Origin: BJGV01 sp965205785
GTDB lineage: Bacteria; Pseudomonadota; Gammaproteobacteria; Burkholderiales; Nitrosomonadaceae
NCBI GenBank assembly: GCA_965205785.1
Contig: OZ242188.1
Location: 124,001 to 188,000, forward strand
DNA length: 64,000 bases
Direction: 5' to 3'
Shown: positions 52,942 to 62,172 of the stretch, piece after piece
Numbering within the stretch: the first letter of the stretch is position 1
Layout: each line of letters starts with the position of its first letter
Program-made: the position numbers and the translations under genes
Notes under the pieces: model-generated
What the model saw: only the letters and a program-made list of their open reading frames with translations
What the model was told of the DNA's origin: nothing
The model's database searches: none

Positions 52942-54321
52942 ATGAGCAATTTCTCCCCTCTTATAGCTCTTTCCCCCCTTGACGGGCGCTACCACAGTAA
53001 GGTTGTAACTCTACGACCATATTTTAGTGAGCTTGCACTAATTCGTTACCGTGTTCAAGTAGAAATTGAGTGGCTCAAAGCATTGAGCCATGAGCCTACT
53101 ATTACTGAAATTTCGCCATTCTCTAGTAATACGATTGCACAACTTGAAGAATTAATTGCAAATTTCTCTGAATCTGACGGAAAATCAGTTAAATCTATCG
53201 AGGCACGCACTAACCACGATGTTAAAGCAGTTGAGTATTGGCTTAGGGAACGTACAGCAGAAAATATAGAGATTTCTAAAGCTGCTGAGTTCATTCATTT
53301 TTCCTGTACTTCTGAGGACATTAATAATCTCTCCTACGGCTTAATGATACTGAACAGCCGAGATAATGTAATGCTTCCTGCATTGAGTAATGTCATCAAA
53401 ACTCTTGTTGATATGGCGCACCTGCTGGCAGATATGCCCATGCTCGCCCGTACCCATGGTCAACCGGCAACTCCCTCTACTTTGGGAAAAGAACTTGCAA
53501 TTTTTGCACACCGCTTACAATGTGGGTATGACAATATTACTGATATTCCAATATTGGGAAAAATTAATGGGGCAGTTGGTAATTACAATGCACACCTTGC
53601 AGCATATCCAAATTTAAACTGGGAAAATTTTTCGCAATCCTTCGTTGAAAAATTAGGACTAAAGTTTAATCCCTATACTACTCAGATCGAATCACATGAC
53701 GCCATTGCTGAAATATGTGATGCATATGCCCGTATAAATACTGTTCTGATTGATCTTGATCGTGATATTTGGGGATATATATCATTAGGTTATTTTAAGC
53801 AAAAAATTAAAGAGTCTGAAGTCGGCTCATCAACCATGCCACACAAGGTAAACCCAATCGATTTTGAAAACTCAGAGGGGAATCTTGGAATTGCTAACGC
53901 GTTGCTCAGACACCTAGGTGATAAGCTACCTGTATCACGCTGGCAGCGAGACTTAACAGATTCTACTGTATTACGTAATATGGGCGTTGCGTTAGGACAC
54001 TCTTTGTTATCGTACGAATCATGTAATAAAGGACTAAACAAATTGGAATCCAGCCCAGACCTACTAGCGAATGATCTAAACGATGCCTGGGAAATCCTAG
54101 CCGAGCCAATCCAAACAATAATGCGTCGTTATGGATTACCTAACCCATATGAACAACTAAAGGAACTAACCAGAGGAAAGGGAAGTATCTCTAAAGAAAC
54201 AATACATAAATTTATTGATGGCCTTGCTATACCAGATAAAGAAAAAGAGCGCTTACGTGAAATGACTCCACAGAACTACATTGGTAAAGCTGCAGATTTA
54301 GCCCTAAATGTTGGAAAATAA
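52942..54321 (+). CDS. purB: Adenylosuccinate lyase PurB
   Basis: PurB catalyses two fumarate-releasing steps in purine synthesis. The 459-residue protein shows SPLDGRYHSKV at the start, FIHFSCTSEDINNLSYGL, and the fumarase-superfamily signature GSSTMPHKVNPIDFENSEG. The catalytic Ser loop and His (TRTHGQPATPST-like ARTHGQPATPST) are present. It appears intact. Confidence 0.97.
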   Translation: MSNFSPLIALSPLDGRYHSKVVTLRPYFSELALIRYRVQVEIEWLKALSHEPTITEISPFSSNTIAQLEELIANFSESDGKSVKSIEARTNHDVKAVEYWLRERTAENIEISKAAEFIHFSCTSEDINNLSYGLMILNSRDNVMLPALSNVIKTLVDMAHLLADMPMLARTHGQPATPSTLGKELAIFAHRLQCGYDNITDIPILGKINGAVGNYNAHLAAYPNLNWENFSQSFVEKLGLKFNPYTTQIESHDAIAEICDAYARINTVLIDLDRDIWGYISLGYFKQKIKESEVGSSTMPHKVNPIDFENSEGNLGIANALLRHLGDKLPVSRWQRDLTDSTVLRNMGVALGHSLLSYESCNKGLNKLESSPDLLANDLNDAWEILAEPIQTIMRRYGLPNPYEQLKELTRGKGSISKETIHKFIDGLAIPDKEKERLREMTPQNYIGKAADLALNVGK

Positions 54322-54444
54322 AATAAAAATATTTATCTCTACTGCCTTCTGATCCTCAGGTACACATTCTATTGGCACTCCAGCCAAACACGATTTTTTC
54401 AGTAAAAATAGAAGAACAAAAGTATAAATAATTCTTCTTCTGTA

Positions 54445-54471
54445 TTGAAATTAACAAATTCACCCCAATTT
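54445..54471 (+). promoter_or_regulatory. Heat-shock (sigma-32) promoter for grpE-dnaK-dnaJ
   Basis: TTGAAA (54445-54450) and CCCCAATTT (54463-54471) with 12 bp between them fit the sigma-32 pattern CTTGAAA-N11-16-CCCCATNT. It lies about 35 bp before the grpE start. Confidence 0.65.
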
Positions 54472-54505
54472 GTTTCCAACAGTAATCAGGAGAAGAATAT
54501 ACGAT

Positions 54506-55081
54506 ATGGAAAACCTTGATGATCCACAGTCAGACCAGTCAAAAGTGACTGAAAATGAGGCTAATACAAAAGAAGAAGCTTCAGAACATGGTGCTGCAGA
54601 GCCAACAATAGAAGTTATGCCTAGCTCAGAAGAATTACTAAAAAAAGCCGAGCTTGACGCCGCTGAACACCATGATGCTTGGCTACGTGCTAAGGCAGAC
54701 TCAGAAAATATACGAAAACGTGCTCAAGTTGATATCGCAAACGCGCATAAATATGCAATTGAAAATTTTTCTACAGAACTGTTGACGGTAATGGACAGCT
54801 TAGAAGCGGCTCTAGCAGTTGAGAATGCCACAGTAGAAAATTTTAAGAATGGAATGGAGCTGACTCTCAAACAACTTACTACAGCTTTTGAAAAATTTAA
54901 TCTCAAAGTAATTAACCCGGACGGTGAGAAATTTGATCCTCATCAGCACGAAGCTATGTGCACAGTAGATTCCGAACTTGCCCCAAATACTGTAGTACAT
55001 GTAATGCAAAAAGGTTATGTATTGAATGATCGGATAATCCGACCAGCTCTTGTTACAGTTTCAAAAGCTAAAGAAACTTGA
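54506..55081 (+). CDS. grpE: Nucleotide exchange factor GrpE
   Basis: GrpE releases ADP from DnaK. The start at MENLDDPQSDQSK is preferred because AGGAGAAG lies upstream; the longer frame begins at 54470. After an acidic tail come the long coiled-coil helix (DAWLRAKADSENIRKRAQVD) and the beta-wing with PDGEKFDPHQHEAM. Order grpE-dnaK-dnaJ is standard. Confidence 0.95.
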   Translation: MENLDDPQSDQSKVTENEANTKEEASEHGAAEPTIEVMPSSEELLKKAELDAAEHHDAWLRAKADSENIRKRAQVDIANAHKYAIENFSTELLTVMDSLEAALAVENATVENFKNGMELTLKQLTTAFEKFNLKVINPDGEKFDPHQHEAMCTVDSELAPNTVVHVMQKGYVLNDRIIRPALVTVSKAKET

Positions 55082-55148
55082 AATAACTGTCAGAGACCCC
55101 ACTTACATGTTTGTAGATTTATAGTATTAACCCGAAAAGGACTGAATT

Positions 55149-57086
55149 ATGGGAAAAATTATTGGTATTGATCTTGGCACCACTAACTCTTGTGTATCTG
55201 TCATGGAGAATGGTAAGCCTAAAGTGATAGAAAACGCTGAAGGAACTCGTACTACCCCTTCTATAGTGGCTTATACTGAAGATGGTGAGATTCTGGTAGG
55301 CGCTTCTGCTAAACGTCAGGCTGTCACAAACCCAAAAAATACTTTATTTGCTGTAAAAAGATTAATTGGCCGCCGTTTCAATGAAGAAATGGTGCAAAAG
55401 GATATAAAGATGGTGCCTTACAGCATCATTAAAGCAGATAATAATGATGCCTGGGTAGAAGTACGCGATCAGAAAATAGCTCCCCCTGAGATATCAGCGC
55501 AGGTTCTAATGAAGATGAAGAAAACTGCTGAAGACTATTTAGGTGAACCAGTTACTGAGGCGGTTATCACTGTTCCTGCTTACTTTAACGACTCTCAACG
55601 TCAAGCTACTAAAGATGCAGGGCGTATTGCCGGACTAGAAGTAAAGCGTATTATAAACGAACCAACTGCGGCAGCTCTTGCATTTGGTATGGATAAGAAA
55701 GAAGGAAACCGTAAAGTTGCTGTTTATGATCTTGGTGGCGGCACCTTTGATATCTCCATTATCGAAATTGCAGAAGTTGAAGGTGAACACCAATTTGAAG
55801 TATTAGCGACTAATGGCGATACTTTCTTAGGTGGGGAAGATTTTGACCTGCGTATAATTGAATATCTTGTTGATGAGTTTAAGAAAGAAAACGGCATTGA
55901 TTTAAAAAAAGATATGCTCGCTTTACAACGTCTTAAAGATTCAGCAGAGAAAGCTAAAATTGAGCTTTCTTCAAGCCAGCAAACTGAGGTCAATCTACCT
56001 TACATCACAGCAGATTCCTCAGGACCTAAACATCTGGCAGTCAAAATTACACGCTCAAAATTAGAAAGTTTGGTTGAGGAATTGATTGAACGAACTACTG
56101 AACCATGTCGTATTGCTATGAAAGATGCAGGCGTCGATGCCAATAGCATTGATGACATTATTTTGGTAGGAGGGCAATCTCGTATGCCCAAAGTTCAGGA
56201 AAAAGTTAAAGCTATTTTCGGAAAAGAGGCACGTAAAGATGTGAACCCAGATGAAGCAGTTGCGGTAGGCGCCGCCATTCAGGGTGGTGTCTTGCAAGGT
56301 GATGTAAAAGATGTACTGCTATTAGATGTAACGCCTTTGTCTCTAGGTATTGAAACTATGGGTAGTGTTATGACTAAACTTATCCAAAAAAATACAACTA
56401 TTCCGACCAAAGCACAGCAAGTATTTTCAACTGCTGAAAATAATCAATCTGCAGTAACTATTCATGTTTTACAAGGTGAACGAGAAATGGCGTCCGGAAA
56501 TAAAAGTTTAGGGCAATTTAATCTGACTGATATTCCCCCAGCACCAAGAGGCATGCCTCAAATTGAAGTTGCATTTGATATTGATGCTAACGGTATCTTA
56601 CACGTATCAGCAAAAGACAAAGCAACCGGAAAAGAAAACAAGATCAAGATCCAAGCAAGTTCAGGACTATCAGATGAGGAAGTACAACGGATGGTAAAAG
56701 ATGCTGAGGCACATGCTGAAGAAGACCATAAAGCGTTAGAGCTTGTCACAGCCCGCAATCAATGTGATGCATTGGTTCACTCTGTTAATAAAACACTAAA
56801 GGAACATGGAGATAAACTTGAAGGAGACGAGAAGTCTAAAATTGAAACTGCGTTGAAAGAAGCTGAGGAGGCATTAAAAACAGATAATAAGGACACCATC
56901 GATGCAAAAACTCAGGCGCTAGCAGAAGCTTCCCATAAACTTACAGAAAAAACGATGGCACAGGAACAGGCTCAGCAGCAAACTCAACCTGGCGCCGAAA
57001 CGCCGCCAAATAACGACAGTAGTGAGAATCAAGCAGAAGGAGAAGTAGTTGATGCTGAATTTGAGGAAGTAAAAGACAAAAAATAA
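55149..57086 (+). CDS. dnaK: Chaperone DnaK (Hsp70)
   Basis: The 645-residue protein starts MGKIIGIDLGTTNSCVSVME and shows the Hsp70 signatures VPAYFNDSQRQATKDAG, YDLGGGTFDISIIE and ILVGGQSRMPKVQ. The linker DVLLLDVTPLSLGIE and a C-terminal EVVDAEFEEV tail complete it. It works with the adjacent GrpE and DnaJ. Confidence 0.98.
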   Translation: MGKIIGIDLGTTNSCVSVMENGKPKVIENAEGTRTTPSIVAYTEDGEILVGASAKRQAVTNPKNTLFAVKRLIGRRFNEEMVQKDIKMVPYSIIKADNNDAWVEVRDQKIAPPEISAQVLMKMKKTAEDYLGEPVTEAVITVPAYFNDSQRQATKDAGRIAGLEVKRIINEPTAAALAFGMDKKEGNRKVAVYDLGGGTFDISIIEIAEVEGEHQFEVLATNGDTFLGGEDFDLRIIEYLVDEFKKENGIDLKKDMLALQRLKDSAEKAKIELSSSQQTEVNLPYITADSSGPKHLAVKITRSKLESLVEELIERTTEPCRIAMKDAGVDANSIDDIILVGGQSRMPKVQEKVKAIFGKEARKDVNPDEAVAVGAAIQGGVLQGDVKDVLLLDVTPLSLGIETMGSVMTKLIQKNTTIPTKAQQVFSTAENNQSAVTIHVLQGEREMASGNKSLGQFNLTDIPPAPRGMPQIEVAFDIDANGILHVSAKDKATGKENKIKIQASSGLSDEEVQRMVKDAEAHAEEDHKALELVTARNQCDALVHSVNKTLKEHGDKLEGDEKSKIETALKEAEEALKTDNKDTIDAKTQALAEASHKLTEKTMAQEQAQQQTQPGAETPPNNDSSENQAEGEVVDAEFEEVKDKK

Positions 57087-57106
57087 ATAAATATTTGAAC
57101 CATAAG

Positions 57107-57158
57107 AACGCAGAGGCGTGGAGAAATACAATTGTAACTCTCCTGTGCTCTCTGCGTT
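57107..57158 (+). terminator. Long hairpin between dnaK and dnaJ
   Basis: AACGCAGAG at 57107-57115 pairs with CTCTGCGTT at 57150-57158 through an extended, partly mismatched stem, followed by a short T-run. It may stop part of the transcription so that dnaJ is made in lower amounts, or be one copy of a dispersed repeat with CGCAGAG arms. Confidence 0.55.
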
Positions 57159-57269
57159 TTGACGTTTATAAAAAAACCATTGTTAGAAATTTTATGTACA
57201 TTAAGACGGGTCTCAATATAGGAAAGTACTAGGTAATATTAATTTTGCTATAAAAATGGAAGTATTTAT

Positions 57270-58376
57270 ATGAGTAAACGTGACTACTATGATGTACTAG
57301 GCGTTAACCGTAATGCCGGAGAAGATGAAATTAAGAAGGTCTATCGTAAACTTGCGATGGAACATCACCCGGATCGAAATCCAGACAACCCTAAGTCGGA
57401 AGAACGCTTTAAAGAAGCTAAAGAGGCCTACGAAATACTCTCGGATCCCAACAAGCGAGCAGCCTACGATCAGCACGGACATGCCGGAGTAGACCCAAGT
57501 ATGGCAGGTGGTGGCCCCCAAGGCTTCTCAGATACATTTGGTGATATTTTTGGTGACATTTTTGGAGGGCAGGGAAGTCGCTCTAATGTCTATCGTGGTG
57601 CAGACTTACGCTTTAACATGGAAGTTACGTTGGAGCAGGCAGCCCGTGGAACTGAAACGAAAATACGGGTTCCTACTATGGAATCTTGTGAGGCTTGTCA
57701 TGGTAGTGGAGCAAAACCAGGCACTTCTCCTTCTACATGCCCTACCTGTAACGGTCATGGCCAAGTAAGAATGCAACAAGGATTCTTCTCAATCCAGCAA
57801 ACCTGTCCAAAATGTCATGGTAGTGGAAAATTTGTATCCAACCCCTGTGGAAAGTGTAGTGGCGCAGGACGCGTGAAGCAACATAAAACACTATCTGTAA
57901 AAATTCCAGCTGGTGTAGATGATGGGGATCGTATCCGTTTAAGTGGAGAAGGTGAAGCAGGAGTCAATGGCGGACCATCAGGTGATTTATATGTTGTCGT
58001 TAATCTTTTAGCGCACTCTGTTTTCCAACGTGATCATAATGATTTACATTGTGAAATGCCAATCAGCTTTACCACAGCTGCATTAGGAGGCGAATTAGAA
58101 GTTCCTACAATTGATGGCTATGCAAAAATCAAAGTTCCAGCTGAAACTCAAAGTGGAAAAGTTTTTCGTTTGCGAGGAAAAGGAATTAAGGGCATTCGTA
58201 GCCACGCTCATGGTGACTTAATGTGCCATTTAGTTGTGGAGACTCCGGTCAAATTAACAGCCCGTCAAAAAGAACTACTCCATGAACTCGAGGCACTAAA
58301 TCAGGAAGATAGCTCTCGCCATAGCCCCCGAACGAAATCTTGGATGAATAAGGTTCGTGAATTTTTTACTGAATAA
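57270..58376 (+). CDS. dnaJ: Chaperone DnaJ (Hsp40)
   Basis: The J domain has MEHHPDRNPDNP with the HPD triad. It is followed by a Gly/Phe region, four CxxCxGxG zinc repeats (CEACHGSG, CPTCNGHG, CPKCHGSG, CGKCSGAG) and the C-terminal substrate domain. DnaJ stimulates DnaK ATPase. The protein is 368 residues and intact. Confidence 0.98.
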   Translation: MSKRDYYDVLGVNRNAGEDEIKKVYRKLAMEHHPDRNPDNPKSEERFKEAKEAYEILSDPNKRAAYDQHGHAGVDPSMAGGGPQGFSDTFGDIFGDIFGGQGSRSNVYRGADLRFNMEVTLEQAARGTETKIRVPTMESCEACHGSGAKPGTSPSTCPTCNGHGQVRMQQGFFSIQQTCPKCHGSGKFVSNPCGKCSGAGRVKQHKTLSVKIPAGVDDGDRIRLSGEGEAGVNGGPSGDLYVVVNLLAHSVFQRDHNDLHCEMPISFTTAALGGELEVPTIDGYAKIKVPAETQSGKVFRLRGKGIKGIRSHAHGDLMCHLVVETPVKLTARQKELLHELEALNQEDSSRHSPRTKSWMNKVREFFTE

Positions 58377-58418
58377 AAATAGACTTCTGGTCAATATCTG
58401 CTACTAATATTATCGGAT

Positions 58419-58979
58419 CTATCGCCAGTTTCCATATATCAATTTTTCTGCCCAGAATAAACCAGAAACAGTTTTACTGTCTGTAATTTTCCCTGTCTTA
58501 ATCCAATCAAGTGCCTCAGAAAAAGGTAAAGTAAATATTTCTAAATGTTCTCCATCATCAGGACACGCACCTCGAAGACTAAGCCTTTCAGCCAGGAAAT
58601 ATAATAATTTCTCGTTAGAATAACCAATACAGGGATACAGCGTAGTAATGTAACGCCATTTTGATGCCACATAACCTGTTTCTTCTAACAGCTCACGTTG
58701 TGCACAGGCTAATACATCTTCGTTATGATCTATTTTGCCAGCAGGTAATTCGTAGAAATCCTGATGTAACGGATAACGATGTTGACGCTCAAATACTAAG
58801 TCACCATTTTCAAGAAGCGGAATAATTACAACAGCCCCAGGGTGAGTAACATATTCACGGATAGATAATTTACCGTCAGGCATAATAACTTTATCAGTAT
58901 GCATGTGCAGAAAATTACCTTTGTACACACATTGGTTACTAATCTGGTTTTCAGTTAGACTGCGAGAATTTTTAGCCAT
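58419..58979 (-). CDS. NUDIX hydrolase, ADP-ribose pyrophosphatase-like
   Basis: The Nudix box GKIDHNEDVLACAQRELLEE, then TGY, is complete. The preceding fold (REYVTHPGAVVIIPLLENGD, QHRYPLHQDFYELPAGK) is that of ADP-ribose pyrophosphatases such as NudF, which have an FYELPAGK-type motif. It likely hydrolyses ADP-ribose or related sugars. It stands alone. Confidence 0.88.
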   Translation of the reverse strand: MAKNSRSLTENQISNQCVYKGNFLHMHTDKVIMPDGKLSIREYVTHPGAVVIIPLLENGDLVFERQHRYPLHQDFYELPAGKIDHNEDVLACAQRELLEETGYVASKWRYITTLYPCIGYSNEKLLYFLAERLSLRGACPDDGEHLEIFTLPFSEALDWIKTGKITDSKTVSGLFWAEKLIYGNWR

Positions 58980-59310
58980 AAAGGATATATTATTAATTGA
59001 GAAAGTTTTGATCTTATCAAGTATTATTTAGTAGCACAGCTTATAGAAAGAATTAGTTCATAAATAACGAGAATTTGATCTACAATGACACAAATTAATT
59101 GTGTCACTCAGTCATAATACAATAAACGGAATTTCAATAGTTATTACCTTGGATTCCTCTAAAATCGGGTTTTAATTGCCAGGCAGATTATGAACGAAGG
59201 ATTAGTCTTAACATCAAATAGAATGAAATTACACTACCCTTTCCAATATTAGTAATCACACTTAAAATATAGTCTTATAAAATAAAACTCTCTTCTCTAA
59301 GGAAAATAGT
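58980..59310. other. Intergenic region with an inverted repeat
   Basis: No gene is seen. TGACACAA (59086-59093) and TTGTGTCA (59099-59106) form a perfect 8-bp inverted repeat with a five-base centre, possibly an operator. The rest is AT-rich and should hold the promoter of the TIR-like gene. Confidence 0.5.
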
Positions 59311-59703
59311 ATGGCGCTATCTAATAAAATTTTTATCAGCTTCGCACTGAGAGATACCAACCTGCGAGACACTCTAATAGAGCAAGTAAAAAATGAGAAC
59401 ACACCATTTTCATTGGAATATTTACCCACAAAGGCCTCATGGGAACCTTCCTGGAAGGAAGAATGCCGATCAAAGGTTACAGAATGTGACGGTGTAATTG
59501 GGCTGATTACAAATAATATTTTGAAGGCTGATGGTCAACGGTGGGAGCTAGAATGTGCATATGATGACAGAGTGCCAGTTCTTTTACTACAGGGTAATTC
59601 TGAGAAACTAGCAAAGAAACTCCCTTCAATTATTGATGACAAAGATTTCCTAGAATGGACTTTACCTAACATCATGACATTTCTAAACAGACTACAAAAA
59701 TAA
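59311..59703 (+). CDS. TIR-like (MTH538/DUF1863-type) domain protein
   Basis: The 130-residue protein begins KIFISFALRDTNLRDTLIEQ, the typical first strand and helix of TIR-like folds, followed by WKEECRSKVTECDGVIGLIT and RWELECAYDDRVPVLLL, where the acidic residue in WELECA sits at the position of the TIR catalytic Glu. The family includes ThsB of Thoeris, which makes a cyclic ADP-ribose signal. No ThsA or other effector gene lies nearby. An NADase or signalling role is possible; a simple protein-interaction role cannot be excluded. Confidence 0.7.
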   Translation: MALSNKIFISFALRDTNLRDTLIEQVKNENTPFSLEYLPTKASWEPSWKEECRSKVTECDGVIGLITNNILKADGQRWELECAYDDRVPVLLLQGNSEKLAKKLPSIIDDKDFLEWTLPNIMTFLNRLQK

Positions 59704-60016
59704 CCTGAGTATGGTTAATCGTCCATTAGCTTATGATCAGTAATAATTATATTAACCAGATGATATTGTATAAAATAATGAGGCTATATTTATTCTGAAG
59801 ATATATATCTAATACCCACTTTTAATATCAATTAAACTGTAACTCATTTTTATTGGCTGATAAATCTGGCGCCATTATTCAGAACCATCCTGTACAAGTA
59901 ATTTTATGTGGTTCTTATTCAATCTATTAATTCACTTATTCAAGTGAGCCAAGTATCAAAGTAGTCTCAACCTATATATCTTATCGAAAGTTACTCTCTA
60001 ATATTGGAACTAATAA
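59704..60016. other. Intergenic region
   Basis: No gene or clear structure is seen in these 313 AT-rich bases. The last 25 bases resemble the leader of the first symporter copy at 6303. Confidence 0.4.
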
Positions 60017-61273
60017 GTGAAAAAGATTTCTCTTAATTCTCAAATTCTTATCGGTTCACTAGCTGGTATTTTGTTAGGGCTAGCACTCTCAATGTTAGAT
60101 AAAGAGTCTGCAACCTCACAAGTTAGTCTATATATTGCTGAATTACTCGGAATGCTATTCGTCGATTTGTTGAAGATGGTTATGATTCCGTTGGTATTTA
60201 CTTCCATTGTGGTAGGGGTTGCTAATTTACGCGCACATCAGCAAATACATCGAGTCTGGATGACAACATTGGGGTATTTTTTCTTGACAGCAACGGTGGC
60301 AATTATTTTGGGATTAACTGCTGCCAATCTATTCCGGCCTGGAGAAGGATTGCAATTACCCATGTTCCAGGATGCCATCCAGAATTTTCAGGCAAATAAA
60401 ATGACCCTCCCAGAATTCTTCACCCAGTTCCTACACTCACTGTTTGTGAATCCTGTCGCAGCTCTAGCTGAGGGCAATATACTAGCAGTAGTGATCTTTG
60501 CATTACTAATGGGTATCGCTTTAGTAATTGGAGGTGAGCGCTTCCAAAGCGTTCGTTTAATTTTACAAGAATTATTAGAGCTAGTTTTGATGCTAGTGGG
60601 TTGGATTATGAAACTGGCGCCACTTTGTATCATGGCTCTATTGATAAAACTGGTAGTAACACAAGATTCATCATTACTAATGATACTAATCAAATTTATC
60701 AGTCTAGTAATAGGTACGATCTTATTACATGCTTTAATAGTGCTGCCTATGATTCTTTATCTGGTCACTGGTATGACGCCTATTAAATTCTGGCAAGGAG
60801 CCCGTGAAGCACTTATAACAGCTTTTGCTACTAGCTCAAGCTCAGCCACCTTACCAATTACTTTACGATGTGTTGAACAAAATCTTCACGTCAAGCGCGA
60901 TATTGCTGGTTTTGTCCTCCCTCTTGGAGCCACCATAAATATGGATGGTACGGCCTTATACGAAGCCGCAGCTGCGTTATTTGTTGCTAATCTAGTAGGA
61001 GTGGATCTCAATCTCATACAGCAAATGATCGTTTTCTTTACAGCCATGCTTGCTGCTATGGGAGCACCTGGAATTCCAAGCGCAGGAATGGTAACTATGC
61101 TTATGGTTTTACAATCTGTAGGTTTACCAGTTGAAGCTATTGCTATCCTTCTTCCCATTGACCGACTACTTGATGCCTTTCGTACGTCGGTCAATGTTGA
61201 AGGAGATATGGTAGGTAGTATGGTAGTTCAAAAGGTAGTAAAAAATGCACTTCATGAGACCAATAATAATTAG
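60017..61273 (+). CDS. Dicarboxylate/amino acid:cation symporter (DAACS family), copy 2
   Basis: This 418-residue symporter starts at GTG and matches the protein at 5028-6302 almost residue for residue, including the TSSSSATLP hairpin, NMDGTALYEA and DRLLDAFRTSVNVEGD. Differences are conservative (for example HQQI for HQQM). The codons here are AT-rich like the surrounding core genes, so this is likely the native copy. The substrate may be glutamate, aspartate or a C4-dicarboxylate. Confidence 0.9.
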   Translation: MKKISLNSQILIGSLAGILLGLALSMLDKESATSQVSLYIAELLGMLFVDLLKMVMIPLVFTSIVVGVANLRAHQQIHRVWMTTLGYFFLTATVAIILGLTAANLFRPGEGLQLPMFQDAIQNFQANKMTLPEFFTQFLHSLFVNPVAALAEGNILAVVIFALLMGIALVIGGERFQSVRLILQELLELVLMLVGWIMKLAPLCIMALLIKLVVTQDSSLLMILIKFISLVIGTILLHALIVLPMILYLVTGMTPIKFWQGAREALITAFATSSSSATLPITLRCVEQNLHVKRDIAGFVLPLGATINMDGTALYEAAAALFVANLVGVDLNLIQQMIVFFTAMLAAMGAPGIPSAGMVTMLMVLQSVGLPVEAIAILLPIDRLLDAFRTSVNVEGDMVGSMVVQKVVKNALHETNNN

Positions 61274-61350
61274 TAGCTAGAAAGTTATTTATTTCCTTCT
61301 ACTACTGTTCTACCACACTACCTATCAAAGATTTGATACAGCAAATTTTC

Positions 61351-61692
61351 TTATGGTTGAATAGACTGACGAATATGTACGTTTGCTTCCTGAATATGCT
61401 TTGCTGCCTCTTTAGAATGTCCTTTATTGCCGTGCTTAATCGCTTCCTCTAAATGTTTCACACCTTCTGTCATATGTTTGTGAGCATCTGCATGTACCTT
61501 TTCAGCTTCTTTTGCGTGCTTAAGTGCTACCGTAGCATGCTTAACCAAAACCTTTGCATGGCCATCTTCTCCATGCGCCTGCGCCATTCCTGCATGCTCC
61601 AATGCTTCTGCCGTATGATGCCCTGCATTTGCTTGTGTACTCATGAAAAGTGCTAAAAACGCTATTGCAAAAGTAGAGGTTATTGACTTCAT
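61351..61692 (-). CDS. smbP: Small metal-binding protein SmbP
   Basis: A signal peptide (KSITSTFAIAFLALFMSTQANA) precedes about 90 residues with roughly 15 histidines in a heptad-like repeat (KHATVALKHAKEAEKVHADA). This matches SmbP, a periplasmic helical protein of Nitrosomonas europaea that binds copper and other divalent metals. It is the best taxonomic marker in the window. A good AAGGAGA-type ribosome site lies before the start. Confidence 0.92.
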   Translation of the reverse strand: MKSITSTFAIAFLALFMSTQANAGHHTAEALEHAGMAQAHGEDGHAKVLVKHATVALKHAKEAEKVHADAHKHMTEGVKHLEEAIKHGNKGHSKEAAKHIQEANVHIRQSIQP

Positions 61693-62172
61693 GATATTTT
61701 CTCCTTAGCAGTAATTAATTTTTACTCTTTTTTGTATTATCTTAGGTAATCAACCTTTATAGCATTTGTGCCTTTTCATTTACTTCAAGACAAAGAATGG
61801 CTATTTCAGACAGTTTACATGGTGCGACAAATTGTCGCACCCACTAAATATAACACAATTTAACCTATTTATAGAACAAAACTTAAATACAGAAAAAATC
61901 TCTCAAAAAACTACATACATTCGACAAAATTTGGAGCTAAAGATTCAATGCCCAATAAAGCTTTTCTCAACTTTTGTAACCAATGCATATGTTCAACTAA
62001 ACAATGAATCCGACTTCAAAACAAATTCCTATATATATCGGCTCTTAATCAGAATGAAGGAATTGCCACGCGACTATTTGACGCGCGACTATTTGACGCG
62101 TGACAATCCGTCACTTCCCAAGTGTTAGTCCTATATCTTATATTTCCGTCTTGGATTTTATAGGGAAATTTT
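61693..62172. other. Intergenic region with a palindrome and tandem repeats
   Basis: An open frame at 61766-62128 has no family resemblance and ends in a repeat-coded YLTRDYLTRD, so I do not call it. GGTGCGACAA-A-TTGTCGCACC at 61821-61841 has perfect 10-bp arms. A 15-bp unit, CGCGACTATTTGACG, is repeated twice at 62069-62098 with a partial third copy to 62104. Confidence 0.55.

Noticed and set aside
59311..59703. A complete Thoeris defence system
   Set aside because: No ThsA-like gene lies nearby; the flanking genes are a NUDIX hydrolase and a symporter.
61766..62128. A 120-codon frame downstream of smbP
   Set aside because: No family resemblance, and it spans a palindrome and DNA tandem repeats that explain its repeated YLTRD ending.
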